Below, one piece after another: positions 34,601-46,199 of a DNA stretch of 64,000 nt. The stretch is from Puccinellia tenuiflora (lineage: Eukaryota; Streptophyta; Magnoliopsida; Poales; Poaceae), in contig QRDG01000345.1 of the NCBI GenBank assembly GCA_012064385.1, forward strand, positions 62,001 to 126,000, in the 5' to 3' direction. The position numbers were made by a program, and so were the translations under genes. The notes under the pieces are model-generated. The model saw nothing but the letters and a program-made list of their open reading frames with translations, made no database searches and was not told the origin of the DNA. Numbering within the stretch: the stretch's first letter is position 1; each line of letters starts with the position of its first letter.

Positions 34601-35494
34601 GGACTTGACATGGTAGGTCCTTTTTCAAAGTCGCCTTGCCACAAGACCCATCTGCTGGTTGTAGTTGACAAGTTCACCAAGTGGGTTGAAGTCGAACCTG
34701 TGAGCCGAGTCGATACAGCATCAGCTGTCAGGTTCATCAAAAAGATAGCTACACGATTTGGATATTCACATAGCTTTAGCACAGACAATGGAACTAATCT
34801 GTCAGTTGGAGAGATGGCCAAGTTCTGTGGAGAAAACACATCCGACTTGATCTAGCCTCGGTGGCACACCCCACAGTCAAATGGACAGGCTGAACGTGCA
34901 AATTAGGAGTTGCTCAAAGAGATTAAGCCCAAATTGAGAGTTCCCCTGTTACGTGCTGCCGGGTGTTGGGTGGAGGAGTTGCCAGCAGTACTCTGGAGCA
35001 TACGGACGACTCCTAACAGACCCACCGGCTTCACATCGTTTTTCATGGTCTACGGAGCAGAAGCGGTCCCGCCCAGCGATTTACTTCATGATTTACCACG
35101 AGTCGCCAATTACATCGAGATAGAGAATGAGCTCACTCGCCAGAACTCGGTGGATGCACTTGAAGAAGCAAGGGAGTTAGCCCTTGAGAGATGTGCAGTT
35201 TACCAGCAGGACTTGCGGCGATATCACGCACGCAAAATCAGAAGTCGGACTTTCCAAGAGGGAGACATAGTGCTTCGCCTAGTCCAAAATAAGGAAGGGA
35301 TGCACAAGTTATCTCCTCCATGGGAAGGACCATTTGTTATCAGCAAACATTTGCACAACGGGTCGTACTATATAATGGATGTACGGGAGCCGGCAAGTGA
35401 AAGCAAAGGAGCTGACATAGCTCATACACTGGACCCTTATGCAGAGGCAAAGAGGCCCTGGAACATAGCACAGTTACGTCTGTATTATAGCTAG
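34601..35494 (+). pseudogene. G1 integrase core and C-terminus, broken
   Basis: The core begins GLDMVGPFSKSP with the first Asp, then FTKWVEVEPVSR and STDNGTNL. Small indels near 34835-34880 shift the frame, and a TAG lies shortly before the ELLKEIKPK stretch. The last frame has VLWSIRTTPNRPTGF, FFMVYGAEAV, a C-terminal PPWEGPFVISKHL and an end LRLYYS. Integrase joins the cDNA to host DNA. No chromodomain is seen. Confidence 0.9.
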
Positions 35495-35817
35495 TCCTTG
35501 TAAGCAGGATATGCAAATTACCAACGAGCCCAGAGAGCTCTGCAACATTGTAATATGATTATTATGATCAAAAGAAATAAAGCCGACTCCTTTAGAATAT
35601 GACTTCTTTTGTCGAGACACTAAACTTGTGCGCTTTATTACATTTTGACCTTGAGGTTCTTGGGGGCTTGTCTTTAAGAGAAAACTTCAAGCTTTAGACT
35701 CTTCAACCCGGCTTAAAAAGCCAACTCTTTTCTGATTTTAGCTGGAAAGATAGATGCAACTCGCAAATTTTGACTAAAGACTACAGGCATGACTCGTCCC
35801 GAACTCCTATGAAGCCT
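35495..35817. other. G1 post-pol spacer, no gene
   Basis: This is the untranslated region between the pol stop and the solo LTR. It contains TTCTTGGGGGCTTG, a word that recurs in the antisense gene's intron. No other feature is seen. It continues at 37505 and runs to the end of the antisense gene at 37741. Confidence 0.5.
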
Positions 35818-37499
35818 TGATACGTGTCAAACGTATCTATAATTTTTGATTGTTTCATGCCACTTTTATATCTTTGACACTTGTTTTCATACTAAATTTA
35901 TGATTTAATTTGACTAACCTATTAATAGTTGACAAAGTGCACAATGTTCTTGTTTTACACTTTGATGTATAGGAATCACTTGGAAATTGACAAAAACGCA
36001 AAAGGAGCCTTGTTGGAGGTGAACTCTGACTTTCCTAAAATCTGTCCTCCTAACAGATTTCATAGATTGACAGTTTAAGATCAGAATACTACGTCAACTG
36101 AAAATAAATTTGCCTGCAACGTTGTGCGAAATTTCCATAGCTTTCATTTAAGCTCAAGAACAGCCCAATCGGAGGTTCGTAGCTCCGGGAATCCCCATTT
36201 TACTGAAGGACAAATATCTGACTACGGGATTCCGAAAGTTGGTGACGCGATTGACTCCAACTCTTACCAAACTTGGAGAATTCGACCAAGCCACGACTTT
36301 GGGACCTCATTAAGGATATGAGGGGTCCCTATGAAGGTGCTAGAGGTGCCCAAGAGCCATTGGATCAAGGGGCCATCCATCGGAGGGTCGGGAAGCATTG
36401 CCTCCACCTATATAAGGAGAGGAAACCCTAGTTTTGGGGGCAGCCACCAAAAGCCACGAATTTGCCTCCCCCTTGGCCCTCATCTACAAGAGGGAGGGCT
36501 CCTCTACAACACCAAGAAGTCATGGAGGAAGGGGGTTAGGGGGCGGCGCTCCCCCTTGGCCGGTCGGCGGCCGCCATGCGCCGCCACCGCCGCCGGCCGG
36601 CCGCCCGCGCCGCCTCCGCCTTGCCCTTTCCTCCATGGCCGCCGCCTTCACCGCCATCTCCATCGCCAATTCCTCATAGCTACAACGGTCCACTCTCTTA
36701 CAAACCTCTGTAATCCCCTATGTAAACATGGTGTTTGATGCTATAAAATATTATCCTATGATCTATGTCATGTTTATGTAGTTCCTTGTTGTCTTATGGT
36801 TGAATTATTGAATGTATTTGGTTGATTCGAGTTGTATGTTGATATGGTACAGTCCTATGGTGCCCATTATGTACTTGCGCACGTGGATAACATCATAGGG
36901 TTTGTAGTATGTGAAGGAGGCCGGGGGGTAGGGCTGCCGGAGTGACAGAAACCTAAGCCCCATCCCGGTTTTTGACATTGTATGGGATAAAGAGGACCTT
37001 ATGAACTTAATGCTATGGTTGTGTTTTTACCTTAATGAATGTTAGTAGTTGTGGATGCTTCCTAATGTTCCAATCATATAGTACATGTAATAACAGGTAG
37101 TTGTGAACGTGTATGCTTTGCCTCTCTCACATAGAAAACTGTATCGAAGACGATGAACCGACTAACTTCACTAATTAATTATGAACAATTCCGCCACGCC
37201 TTCCAGCACTTTTCCACACTCATGGTTCTGTTATTTATGTTCTTTTAGTATACTTTATTGCTGCAGCAACTAACTTTTATCTTCTTATTCTTTATTATAT
37301 TGCAAAACCATCCTTTCATACCCGTTTTATTCCTATAGTTTTATTTCCTAGATAGAGCAAACGTTTGGTGTGCGTAGAGTTGTGTCAATGGTTGATAGAA
37401 CTTGAGAGAATATTAATCATACCTTTAGCTCCTCGTTGGGTTCGACACTCTTATTTATCGAAAAGGCTACAAACGATCCCCTACACTTGTGGGTTATCA
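35818..37499 (+). mobile_element. Solo LTR, 1.68 kb, in G1
   Basis: It starts TGATACGTGTCAAACGTATC and ends CTTGTGGGTTATCA, flanked by the target duplication AGCCT (35813-35817, 37500-37504). The start and end resemble Triticeae gypsy LTRs of the Sabrina type, from memory. It contains no coding region. A GC-rich patch near 36540-36660 gives spurious frames. Confidence 0.93.
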
Positions 37500-37740
37500 A
37501 GCCTAAAAAGGACTTAGGAGGATGCGGGCTTGTCAGAGTAAACTATTAGCAAAAGTCACGCGGGGCCTACTTATTCATCAGTATAAATTCAGATGGGTTA
37601 TAAGAACCAAAATAACTTGTATAAAGGAGGCAATAAAAGGTCTACCACATAAAAACAAGTCGTTCAAAAGAGTGTCATCACAAGGATAAAAGTTTTACAT
37701 CTCATGAAGCCGAACAACACGGCATAACTTAAATGCAAGT

Positions 37741-40700
37741 TCAAAAGTCATCCAACGGATGATCCTTCTGTGCAGGACTAGGACCAGAAACTGGAACATT
37801 AGCCGTAGCGCCCTGAGTAGAACTACCGGGGCCAGATGAGTCCTTCTTGGCTTGACTGGCTTCTTCCTTAGGTTGTTGGGAGTTAGCACCGTCTTCTAGC
37901 CGAACTCGAGTGGTCAACGCACCAGCGCTCGATTGCGAGGGATGGCCAAAGTCCACAACTGGAGGAGTCACCATGACAATTTTCTTGTTGTTGGAGTCGT
38001 ATCGGTGGGTCCAGATTTCCGAGTCCATCTTCTCCACAATCTGACAGGTAAAGGGCCTGAAATTCTTCTGTAGTGCGTCAAATTCTTCCATGGTTGCGGG
38101 GGAGCCGTCCTCATGTTGTTCGGGCCTGCTCAGAGTAAACAAGGCAGGATCCACGATGGTTGGGTAGATGGAGCGCACCAACGCAAGGACTCGGACAGTC
38201 GCGCGCCTGAAGGAGGACTCCTTCCAAGCCTTCACATATGCAGGGGAGCGAGACAACTACCTCACCAGCCGATCAGGAGCTGAAGGACACTTTTTCTGCG
38301 GTGACAAATAGGTGACAATAGCCTTTGCACCCTCCTGCAGGCCATGGCGGTAGTCGAGGAGTTCATTCATCTGCTGGCTTACAGGTAGTTTCACCTTTGG
38401 AGAAGCTGGACCTGGAAAGGTTACAGAAAGTCAGTATAGTAAATCAAAAGGATTAACATCACAATACAAAGGAAAAGAAAGAGCAGAGGTTACCAAAGAT
38501 GCACTGGGTCATCACTCTGATTCCCTTGCGGCTACAGTCAAGGCCAGTGTTCAGGTCCTTGATGGCTTTCTCAGCAATTTTCTTGGTATGAGCAGCTGTC
38601 TTCCTCTCATCCTCCAATTCAGCACAAACCTTTTTCAAGTCATCTTCAAGCTGTTGGGAGAGTTTCCTTTCATTCTCGGCAGCCCTGGCAGAAGCATCCG
38701 CCTTTTCCTCCAACTCCTTCATGTCTCTATGCATACGAGAGATAGTAGCCTACAACACATAAACACAAGGAGTTATCAGTTTCTTCATATTCTTGGAAGT
38801 AGCTCCAAGTCGTCAAGGATGCACAACTTGGCACTTGGGGCTACAGGGAGTTCTTTTTCAAAAAATACAAGTCAGCTATAGCAGTTAAAGTTTTTAGCAA
38901 GTTCACAGGAAATGACCTACGAGTCCCAAGATGTTATAACCAATAACTCGGCACTTGTGGGCTACAATGGTTCAAAATTCAAGTTCCACATGCAAATTAC
39001 AGATGGTAGCTCCGAGTTGTCACAGGCTAACAACCTGGCACTTGGGGGCTACTCAAGGATCAGATTTTAAAGCAAGATAAAGATTTTTAGAGTCTTCAGC
39101 TCCGAGTTGTTGCAAGCTAAAACAACTCGACGCTTGGGGGCTACAGCATGAAATTCAGTTTTACTACAAGTTGGCAGTTCTAAGTAAAGCACCTATCTTA
39201 GTCCCAAGTCACCACAGTTAGGTGCTTGGGGGCTACTGATATGGTAAGGGATAACGACATATAAAGGATAAAGAAAAGGACTTACAACATGGGTCATCTT
39301 GAGAGCCATTATGCTGGCCAACTCCTTGCCTTTTACCCTAGCAGCCTCTTCATTCCACTTGAAGGCGTCATCCCATGCCTTTGCAAAGGACTTGTTTTCT
39401 CCAACCCGAAGTCGGCTATAGTCAATAACGAGGTCGAAGGCTGGATTTGCAGGTTCCTTGGTGGCTCCAGGAGGAGGTGCCATGGAGGTGCTTGTCATGG
39501 TGTACTCGGCCTGGGCCGTGGGTTGTGATTTAGCAGCAGGAGGAGTGTTAACCCGAGTTACCAACTTGGCCATAGGAATTGGTGGAGGAGTGGCAGCAGT
39601 GGTGACTCTAGTGGAGGCGGCTACCGATGGAGTCATCTTTGTACTAGTGGAAGTTGAAAGTGTTGGTGGAGCCTCAGCTTTGCGCGTTGAGGTGACATTA
39701 GTTGCATCAGAGAGTTTTGCAACCTTAGTCGAGGGGCGAGCCCTAAAAAGAAGAACATGAAAAGCCAAAGTCATGATATGTAGATAAAAAGGAAAGCAAG
39801 CAAGTCGGAGGAATGTGATTGAGAGGTTAACTTACCTAGCATTGGTCTCCAGTAGGAGGAGAAGTGAAGGACGACTTGTGCTTGCGAGTGCTGGGTATAA
39901 CCAGCGGGGCGCCGGCCGACTCACTACTCCGTAGCTTGCTCAGTCTCACGGCTTTCATGGCCTGTGATCGTTTGTCATCTTTAATAATTGGACTTCGAGT
40001 TGAGGAAAGACGTGAAAAAGGCACCTTTGATACTCTGTTATGCTCCTTATTCTTCGTGTTCCTCGGAGGAGTGGGAGCCGGGTCCTTGTCCCTGGACGAC
40101 TCCCCAGAAGAAGTCGATACAGCAGTTGGCAGGTCTGAGGTAGAAGGACCTTTGCCATCATCATCAGGAGTCTCTGGAGAGGACTCCTGGTCTGAGTTAT
40201 TTGAAGGCTGTCAGGAGAGAAGCTGGGAAGGCGAGGTTCATCCTCAGGAGACGTGTCCTTGCAGTAGAAATATGACTTTTGCCAGTCCTTGACATGGCTG
40301 GTGAGGATGGGTTTTGGAAAAAGTACGCCTTGGCGGCGCTGAAGGGCAACGGCTCCGCATTTGAGGAGAGGGCCGCCCGAGTACTCAGGTTGCGGGTTGC
40401 AATAGAAAAGCTCAGACCAGAAATCTAAGTCCGGCTTGATTTGGAGGTAATCCTCACACAAAGTGACAAAATTGGACAAGTTCAAGATGGAGTTGGGGGC
40501 AAGGTCATGGATTCTAAGCTTATAGAAGTCGAGAACTTAGCGGAAGAAAAGATTGTCGGGGGGAGTGAAGCCGCGAAATAGATGCTCAACGAAGACGATG
40601 ACTTCCCCGGCAGACGGAGAGGGCTCGACTTCCTCGCCGGCGGCGCGCCAGGAGATGCTGGAGGAGATGAGTCCAGATTCTTCATAGCCCTCGAGCGTCT

Positions 40701-40848
40701 TCTGGGTCAGCATAGATCTGCCCCAGTTGGCGGAGATGGTTCACCTAGATCCGGAAGCAGCGGGTGCAGCGGCGGCGGCGGGAATGTCAACCACCGAGCT
40801 AAGGGTGGTTTTCTTGCTTTTGGAGGCCTTGGATTGCTTGGGCGCCAT
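37741..40848 (-). pseudogene. G1 antisense gene, about four exons, Transposase_28-like
   Basis: On the minus strand, ATG at 40848 starts a Lys/Ser leader (MAPKQSKASKSKK) followed by EVIVFVEHLFRGFTPP, LSNFVTLCEDYLQIKPD, FWSELFYCNPQP and WQKSYFYCKD. This resembles the domain filed as 'putative gypsy type transposon' (Transposase_28). Exons are about 40848-39836, 39742-39286, 38749-38494 and 38411-37741. The introns have GTAAGT, GTAAGT and GTAACC donors and clear AG acceptors. Later exons hold Ser/Thr/Pro-rich sequence, a coiled coil (MKELEEKADASARAAENER) and a conserved block FRPFTCQIVEKMDSEIW. Stops near 40741, 40537 and 38258 and a frame change in exon 1 make it a pseudogene. The function of this family is unknown. 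Confidence 0.8.
38790..39240. repeat. Degenerate tandem repeats in an intron of the antisense gene
   Basis: AGCTCCGAGTTGT...CTCGGCACTTGGGGGCTAC-type words recur near 38800, 38920, 39006, 39100 and 39200, roughly every 85-120 bp. They lie inside the second intron of the antisense gene and are not coding. Confidence 0.65.
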
Positions 40849-40960
40849 GGCAGAGAGAGAGAGAGAGTGCATGCGTGCTAAAGGGCACATGCGTGCGAGA
40901 AGTACGGAGGAAGAAGATGAAGCAGGAACAGAAAGAACAAATGAGATCTGGTCCCCTTGC

Positions 40961-40968
40961 TTTTATAA
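40961..40968 (-). promoter_or_regulatory. TATA box of the G1 antisense gene
   Basis: The minus strand reads CTATTATAAAAGC about 115 bp upstream of the ATG at 40848, followed by a CT-rich leader with TCTCTCTCTCTC. This is a normal plant promoter spacing and supports real transcription from the antisense strand at some time. Confidence 0.65.
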
Positions 40969-41422
40969 TAGAAAGGGGATAAAAACTAACACTAGAGAAT
41001 GACAGCGCTGTCTGTCGCGATAAATGCGCGAGAATCCCGGGATATCCGGGATTATCTCACCAGTCAAAGATGCGGCAAACCAGAGGCGTCGCAAAGACCA
41101 CGATCAACGGATGACACGTGCGGAAATGAACTAATAAAAATAATTCAGAAGGGCCGACTCGTTTTAAAAGACGAGTCCTTAATATTGTAAAGCAAGAAGT
41201 CTAGCCTCCTAGCCAACTCGTAAAGGGCTATAGACACAAGGCCAACCACAGAGTGGGGGTCGATTGTGGCGGGCTTGAGTAATGGAGAGGGGTGACTTAT
41301 TTTTTATCCAGTTTATTATATATATGCAGGAATTCATCTTGGAGCTAGCAGCAGGCGACTTCCGAGTTGCCAACGTCAGTGAAGAAGTTGGGGAAAAGGG
41401 AGTCGAACGAATACACCAAGAC
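40969..41422. other. G1 3' region upstream of G3, no gene
   Basis: Sequence between the antisense promoter and the G3 LTR. It includes CCCGGGATATCCGGG (a palindrome near 41034) and a purine tract GTTGGGGAAAAGGGAG near 41390 that could be the G1 polypurine tract. No coding frame is supported. Confidence 0.4.
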
Positions 41423-42108
41423 TGCGCCTAGAGGGGATATGAACCCCGGATACCCCAAAGAGATTCATTTCTTCAGAACTCCCCGAGCCGGTTGAACGAG
41501 TGCCAGCTGAAACCTGCCGGTTGAATCCAGCCGCCTGCGTCTACCCGGATGCGGACGCCCGGCTGGGCTGGAGCCGGACGCACCAACCGACAACGCTGTA
41601 CGAGTGGGCCAGGCCCATATAACCGCTCTGGGTGAACAGTACCCCTTGTCGGGCATCTCCTGTACCGAATCATGACAACAAGCTCCAGCCGGCTCAGAAA
41701 GTAGTGATGTCATAGGGGCAAACTTGTAACTTCCCTGTAACCGAAAACCCTAGCCCGCTGCCTATATAAAGCGGGCTAGAGCCTCCTGCGCGAGGCAAGC
41801 AAGCAAGTGACAGAAGAGACCTACATGCATACAGGAGACTAGAACACCCACGTAGCATCACCTTCAACCTCCAGCCGGCTGCCACCCGAAACAGCTCCAG
41901 GAGCACCATTGTAGCCCGATTCTGTGATCAAGCAATAAGAACAAGAAGAGCAGGACGTAGGGGTGTTATCTCCACAAGGAGGGCCCTGAACCTGGGTAAC
42001 TAGCGTGTGTTCGCGTTCTTGTTGCCCAATCCCACGCGAGCATCCATCGTCGCCTGCCCCATAATCTTTTCCATCTCTGATGGATATGCCGTGCAACCCA
42101 CCACGACA
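41423..42108 (+). mobile_element. G3 5' LTR
   Basis: The right edge is firm (...CCACGACA at 42108, then the primer site). The left edge is inferred from TGCGCCTAGAGGGG, a TG start with a GGGG...CCCC inverted repeat like that of the G2 and G4 LTRs. It has a TATA box (CCTATATAAA, 41761-41770) and the U5 word GAACCTGGGTAA at 41988. Confidence 0.75.
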
Positions 42109-42169
42109 TTTGGCGCCCACCGTGGGACCCGCGACGAGCAGAGTCACGTTCTGCGTGGGATCCCGGACC
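42080..42169 (+). CDS. G3 gag start, reading through the primer-binding site
   Basis: An ATG at 42080 (another in frame at 42086), inside the LTR, opens a frame that crosses the LTR end and the primer site TTGGCGCCCACCGTGG (42110-42125), read as RHLAPTVGP. It runs to the G2 insertion point. The frame stays open when resumed at 56454 with one copy of GTAGA. G2 and G4 show the same layout. Confidence 0.6.
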
Positions 42170-42174
42170 GTAGA

Positions 42175-43123
42175 TGTTGGGGGGCAGCCCCCGAGTAGGG
42201 TCAATATGGTGAAATAAGCTTGGACTCGGAGTTGACCGAGTCAATGACAAACTGACATACCATACAGGCTTATCCGGGCTCAATCAGGTAAGGGCCTACC
42301 GACATAGCCCTATGTCGGATCATGTACACTATATGTCGGAATCTTCTTTGTTGTTCATATGTGCAGGAGAGGAGAAACCGAGTCAGGAAATATCTAGCAT
42401 GTCTATGCCGGATCGGGAAGAACAAAGCTCTATCTCGGAGTTGGTCATGGCGTACGTCTTGTCCCTACAATCACGGGGCAGGGGGCCTGCCACTGGCAGG
42501 ACAGGACGCGCTGCCAACTCCTTGACTCGGTGGTAGCATGGGCAGTCAGTCCTCCATGCTGCTGACCGAGGCAGTACGGTGGAGCAGTGCACCGGAGTGG
42601 ATGGATTGGACATGCCACGCAGGGGTGACGGAAGCAGTCAGAGGCCCCGGCGTGGCCACAGTGTTGCTTACGGCAGCACCGACGTCAGCCCTAACCCTGT
42701 GCCCTGGGTTTCCCTATATAAGGGATACCAGGAGCTCCTCTTACGGGGATGCTCAGACGATGCTTCATAGGAGCCTAGACGCTGAACAAACACTTGGTCA
42801 TTTCCTTGAGAGCTAGCAGGAGAGCCACATAGCCATTCCGAGACTCGGTAGAGGGTTCCGAGACTCGGTAGAGAGCCCAGAGCTCTTAGTTCTTCTCATA
42901 CAGCTCAAGGAGCAGCTTGTAACTTGTTTGTAATCCACATATATAGATCAGACAGGCAGGAGTAGGGGTGTTATCTCCTCACGAGAGCCCCGAACCTGGG
43001 TAAATCGCGTGTGTGTGTGTGTCTCGGTGTACGTCTTAACGTGCAAGCCCTCCCCGGTACCTCCAGCGTCCAATCGGCCCCACCTTAAGCCTATATGGCA
43101 TCTGTCCGTGCACCACCACGACA
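42175..43123 (+). mobile_element. G2 5' LTR
   Basis: 949 bp with TATA box CTATATAAGG (42714-42723) and U5 word GAACCTGGGTAA at 42992. A GT run lies near 43010. An ATG at 43095, within the LTR, opens the gag frame. A direct repeat (TTCCGAGACTCGGTAGAG, twice) lies near 42836-42872. Confidence 0.95.
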
Positions 43124-44423
43124 GTTGGCGCCCACCATGGGGCCAGCAGCGGCACTGGCTGGTGTGTTCATCCGGACGGGTTCCTTCATTGCATCCGGTG
43201 AGCGCGTTCTCTGTGGCCTTGTCCACAGGTTCGGCTCGCTCAGCGTCGTCAGCGACAACGCCTGCTGTTTCGGCAGCAGTCTGCTACCTCGGAACGGGTG
43301 CCTCATCGAGTTCGGCTCCCTCACCGTCTATGTCGCCACCGAGGTTCCCTGCCGGTTTCCCGAGAGGGTGCAAGTTGCTGCAGATCCTCCCGCTGTTTGC
43401 GCAGCTCGCGGCCGACGTATTGCCCGCCCCGCTAGCTGTGCAGAGGTCATGATGACCGCCCCGGTTGCTGGTGCCGGGGTGGCCGAGGTTAGCACCAGGT
43501 CTGCCAGGACGGCGCGCCCGCCGCTGGAGAGGCCGGAGAACCGTCAGGAGCAGGCCGGTACATCTGCTGTGCCGGTAGCACCGAGTCCTCTTCAGGACGT
43601 GATTGAGAAGCTGGCAACCCCAGTGGCTCCGAGCGCAGATGCTGCTCTAACTCAGGCGGAGTTGGAACAGCAGTGCAAGGAGATACTCCAGGAGGCCCAG
43701 GAGGTGGCCCGATTCAGACAGGAGTTTGACATATCTCTCCGTGAGTACAACATCGCTCATGGTTTTATGCCGGTAGCTAACCCGGTTAGTCGCATAAATG
43801 AGGTACGTGCCAGAGGTAGAGACCTCAATGCCGAGATAGCTAGAGATGGTAGAGCCAGATCTAGTAGAACTGCTAGTCATGTGTCGGCGGGCCGACCGAA
43901 ATGCAGTACCCCGGGCAAGAACCTTAGAGCTGCTGAGGCTGCCATAGCAGAGTTACCTAATTTATCCGGTGAAGCTCGTAGTAGGCAGCAGGACCGAGTG
44001 AATGAGTTGGTAGCTGTAGCCAACCGTCAGAATGAGGCATACCGGAATGCAAACCCGGATGTAGGTGGGTCCCGGTACCTTTACTCAAATGGTGGTGCCG
44101 GGGCAATGTCCAAGGGACAGGCCTCTTCGCCACATGTCGGCGGAAGCCGTGGCCAGAGTGTGAACTCTGGTAAGAACAAACAGCTGCAGGCATATGATCC
44201 GGTATATGCCGGAAAGCAGAAAGCTGCCCAAGGCCAACTCGGTCAGGGAGCCCCAGGACCCGTTCAGGGCAGACATGAGGCCAACCGGGTTAACCCGGCA
44301 AATCCGGGTAAGCCACCTCGGTATCCGGTACCCAATCCACCTCGGCAGCAACCGGGTGCCGGGTATACTGAGCAGGCCGCTGACCGATATGACGATGGTT
44401 ACTCGGCCATGGAGCGGGCCGGG
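43095..44423 (+). pseudogene. G2 gag, N-terminal half
   Basis: The frame opens at ATG 43095 in the LTR, crosses the primer site and continues with MGPAAALAGVFIRTGS and GSLTVYVATEVPCRFPER. A Gln/Glu-rich coiled coil (ELEQQCKEILQEAQEVARF) and a Ser/Gly/Arg-rich linker follow. It ends at the solo LTR inserted after GCGGGCCGGG. In G4 the matching frame continues without interruption. Gag builds the particle; this half is the poorly conserved N-terminal region. Confidence 0.85.
43125..43140 (+). promoter_or_regulatory. G2 primer-binding site
   Basis: TTGGCGCCCACCATGG lies one base after the LTR end. It is also translated as part of the gag frame (QLAPTMG). Confidence 0.85.
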
Positions 44424-44853
44424 TGTCGTGGGGCTACCTTTCAGGTGCCCCACGGTGGTGATACCTGGGTCACGCCAAGTGAAGCCCATTGAAGCCCATG
44501 AAGTATACCGGGTGGCCCAAGTAGTCGGTTAGGCCGATGAGAGTTCTCCTTATCTTGTAACGTGCAATCTGCACCGTCCACCCGAGACCTGGCCTGTGAT
44601 ATAAAGGCCAGGAGGGTGCGTCGTCTAGGTCAGGCAACCAGCAACCAAACCCTAGCGAGATCGCATCTCGCCATTGTAGCCACCTCAATAATTCCAGACA
44701 AGCAGGAGTAGGTCTTTACCTCACCTCGAGGGGCCGAACCTGGGTAAAAACTCGCCCCCTGTTAGCCGTCACAGCCACCAACGTTCTCTCTCTCTCCCCC
44801 TCAATCAACCTGGGGTGTACAACCTTGGGAATTGCCGAGCCCTAACCTCGTCA
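44424..44853 (+). mobile_element. Solo LTR, 430 bp, inside G2 gag
   Basis: It starts TGTCGTGGGG and ends CCTCGTCA, with the target duplication CCGGG on both sides (44419-44423, 44854-44858). G4 has the empty site (GGGCCGGGTACACAAG near 62768). It has a TATA box GATATAAAGG (44598-44607) and U5 word GAACCTGGGTAA at 44736, like the larger gypsy LTRs here. It is a small relative of them. Confidence 0.94.
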
Positions 44854-46199
44854 CCGGGTACACAAGATTCAGAGATCTGGCGACCGAGGGTGCACTCGGT
44901 GCTAGGCTGGGAGCTCGCCAGCTACCAGCTCACGACATCCACAACAAGCTTGACAGAATCTATGTGTCTGAACTGCTGGAGGAGCAAGGCCCACCGGGTC
45001 CTGCATGCTTTGGACCCCGGATCATGAAACAGCCACCGGTGCCGAATTTCCAGCTCCCCCGGGGTGCCAAGACCTATGACGGCAGCACCAAGCCGGAGGA
45101 CTGGCTGACAGATTATGTCACAGCGGTGCATATCGCTGATGGCAGTCGCCGATGGGCCGTGCGGTATGTACCGCAGATGCTAGAGGGACCAGCCCGAATC
45201 TGGCTGAACAACTTGGAGGAGAACAACATTTATTGCTGGCTCGACTTCTCCGACGCTTTCGTCAGCAACTTCTCCAGCACATACAAGAGGCCGAATTGCC
45301 CTCAGCAGCTGTCCATGTGTCGGCAGAGAGAAGAAGAGACAGACCGGGAGTATCTTACCCGGTGGAGCACGATCCGGAACTCCTGTGAAGGGGTAATCGA
45401 GTCACAGGCCATAGCTTGGTTTGCGCAAGGATGTCGACATAGCTCCATGCTTTGGCAGAGACTCCAGAGGGAGATGCCGGCCACTTTGGCCGAAACAATG
45501 GCAATAGCAGACAGCTATGCACTCGGTGATCCGACACAGCCTTTGCTGACTCAGGTTGATGTGGGCAGGAGGTATCCTGCTCAAGACCGAGAAAGGTCAG
45601 GTCGGCGTATCGATCGCCCGGACAACCGAAACAAGAGAAGAGATGACAGGCCGGATTATCGGTATGGTTCGGATCAAGTCGCGGCTATCGACCAAGATCA
45701 AGTTGATGCCGGCAGCAGCCAGCGTCAGAAAAATGATGGTCCCTCTTGGGGCCAGAACTCGAAAGGAAAGAGGCCGTGGAACGGTGAGAAGAGGCCGTGG
45801 AACGGCGAGAGGAAGCCGTGGAACGGCGAAAAGAAACCATGGAATGGCAACAAGAAGCAGTGGGATGACCAGGAGAGGTACACCTATGAGAAAATGCTGG
45901 ATGGCCCCTGCTGTTACCACACCAGGCACCCCAGCAGACCGGCTCAACATTCGACCCGAGACTGCGATTGGCACAAACGCAAGCCAGTAACTACTGGTCC
46001 GACATCCAGACCTGCACCTCTCACTGGTGCAAACACTGAGCCTCTGAACACTCAGCCGAGGCAGGAGAATGTCAACCAAGTGGCAAACAACAACAACAAC
46101 TACAACCGCAACAACAACGCCGGCCCGAGTCAGCAGAACGAATACAGAGAGCCGCATCAGAGTTATATGGTCTTTGTGACCGAGCCAACTAATAAGTAG
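44854..46199 (+). pseudogene. G2 gag, C-terminal half with zinc knuckle
   Basis: The frame has the capsid-type gag domain: EDWLTDYVTAVHIADGS, YVPQMLEGPARIWLNNL and SMCRQREEETDREYLTRW. A basic region carries four PWNG heptad-like repeats (45774-45860). The knuckle is CCYHTRHPSRPAQHSTRDC, pattern C-x2-H-x9-H-x4-C. An Asn-rich tail ends VFVTEPTNK and a TAG at 46197. The protease frame follows in the same register. In G3 the matching place has no stop. Confidence 0.9.

Larger units (their letters stand above)
28200..41422 (+). mobile_element. G1: Ty3/gypsy element, Tat-like, decayed
   Basis: The order is 5' LTR, primer site, gag, zinc knuckle, protease, RT, RNase H, a second RNase H, integrase, spacer, antisense gene. 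The second RNase H and the extra antisense gene point to the Tat lineage. A solo LTR interrupts the spacer. A 3' LTR is not found before G3 begins near 41423, so it probably lies right of the window. Many stops and frameshifts make it dead. Confidence 0.8.

Noticed and set aside
36331..36738. Arg/Pro-rich frame in the 1.68-kb solo LTR
   Set aside because: GC-rich patch within an LTR, no domain, frames open by composition.
42312..42816. Frames inside the G2 LTRs
   Set aside because: Located in U3 upstream of the TATA box and shared by both LTRs; not coding for a known product.
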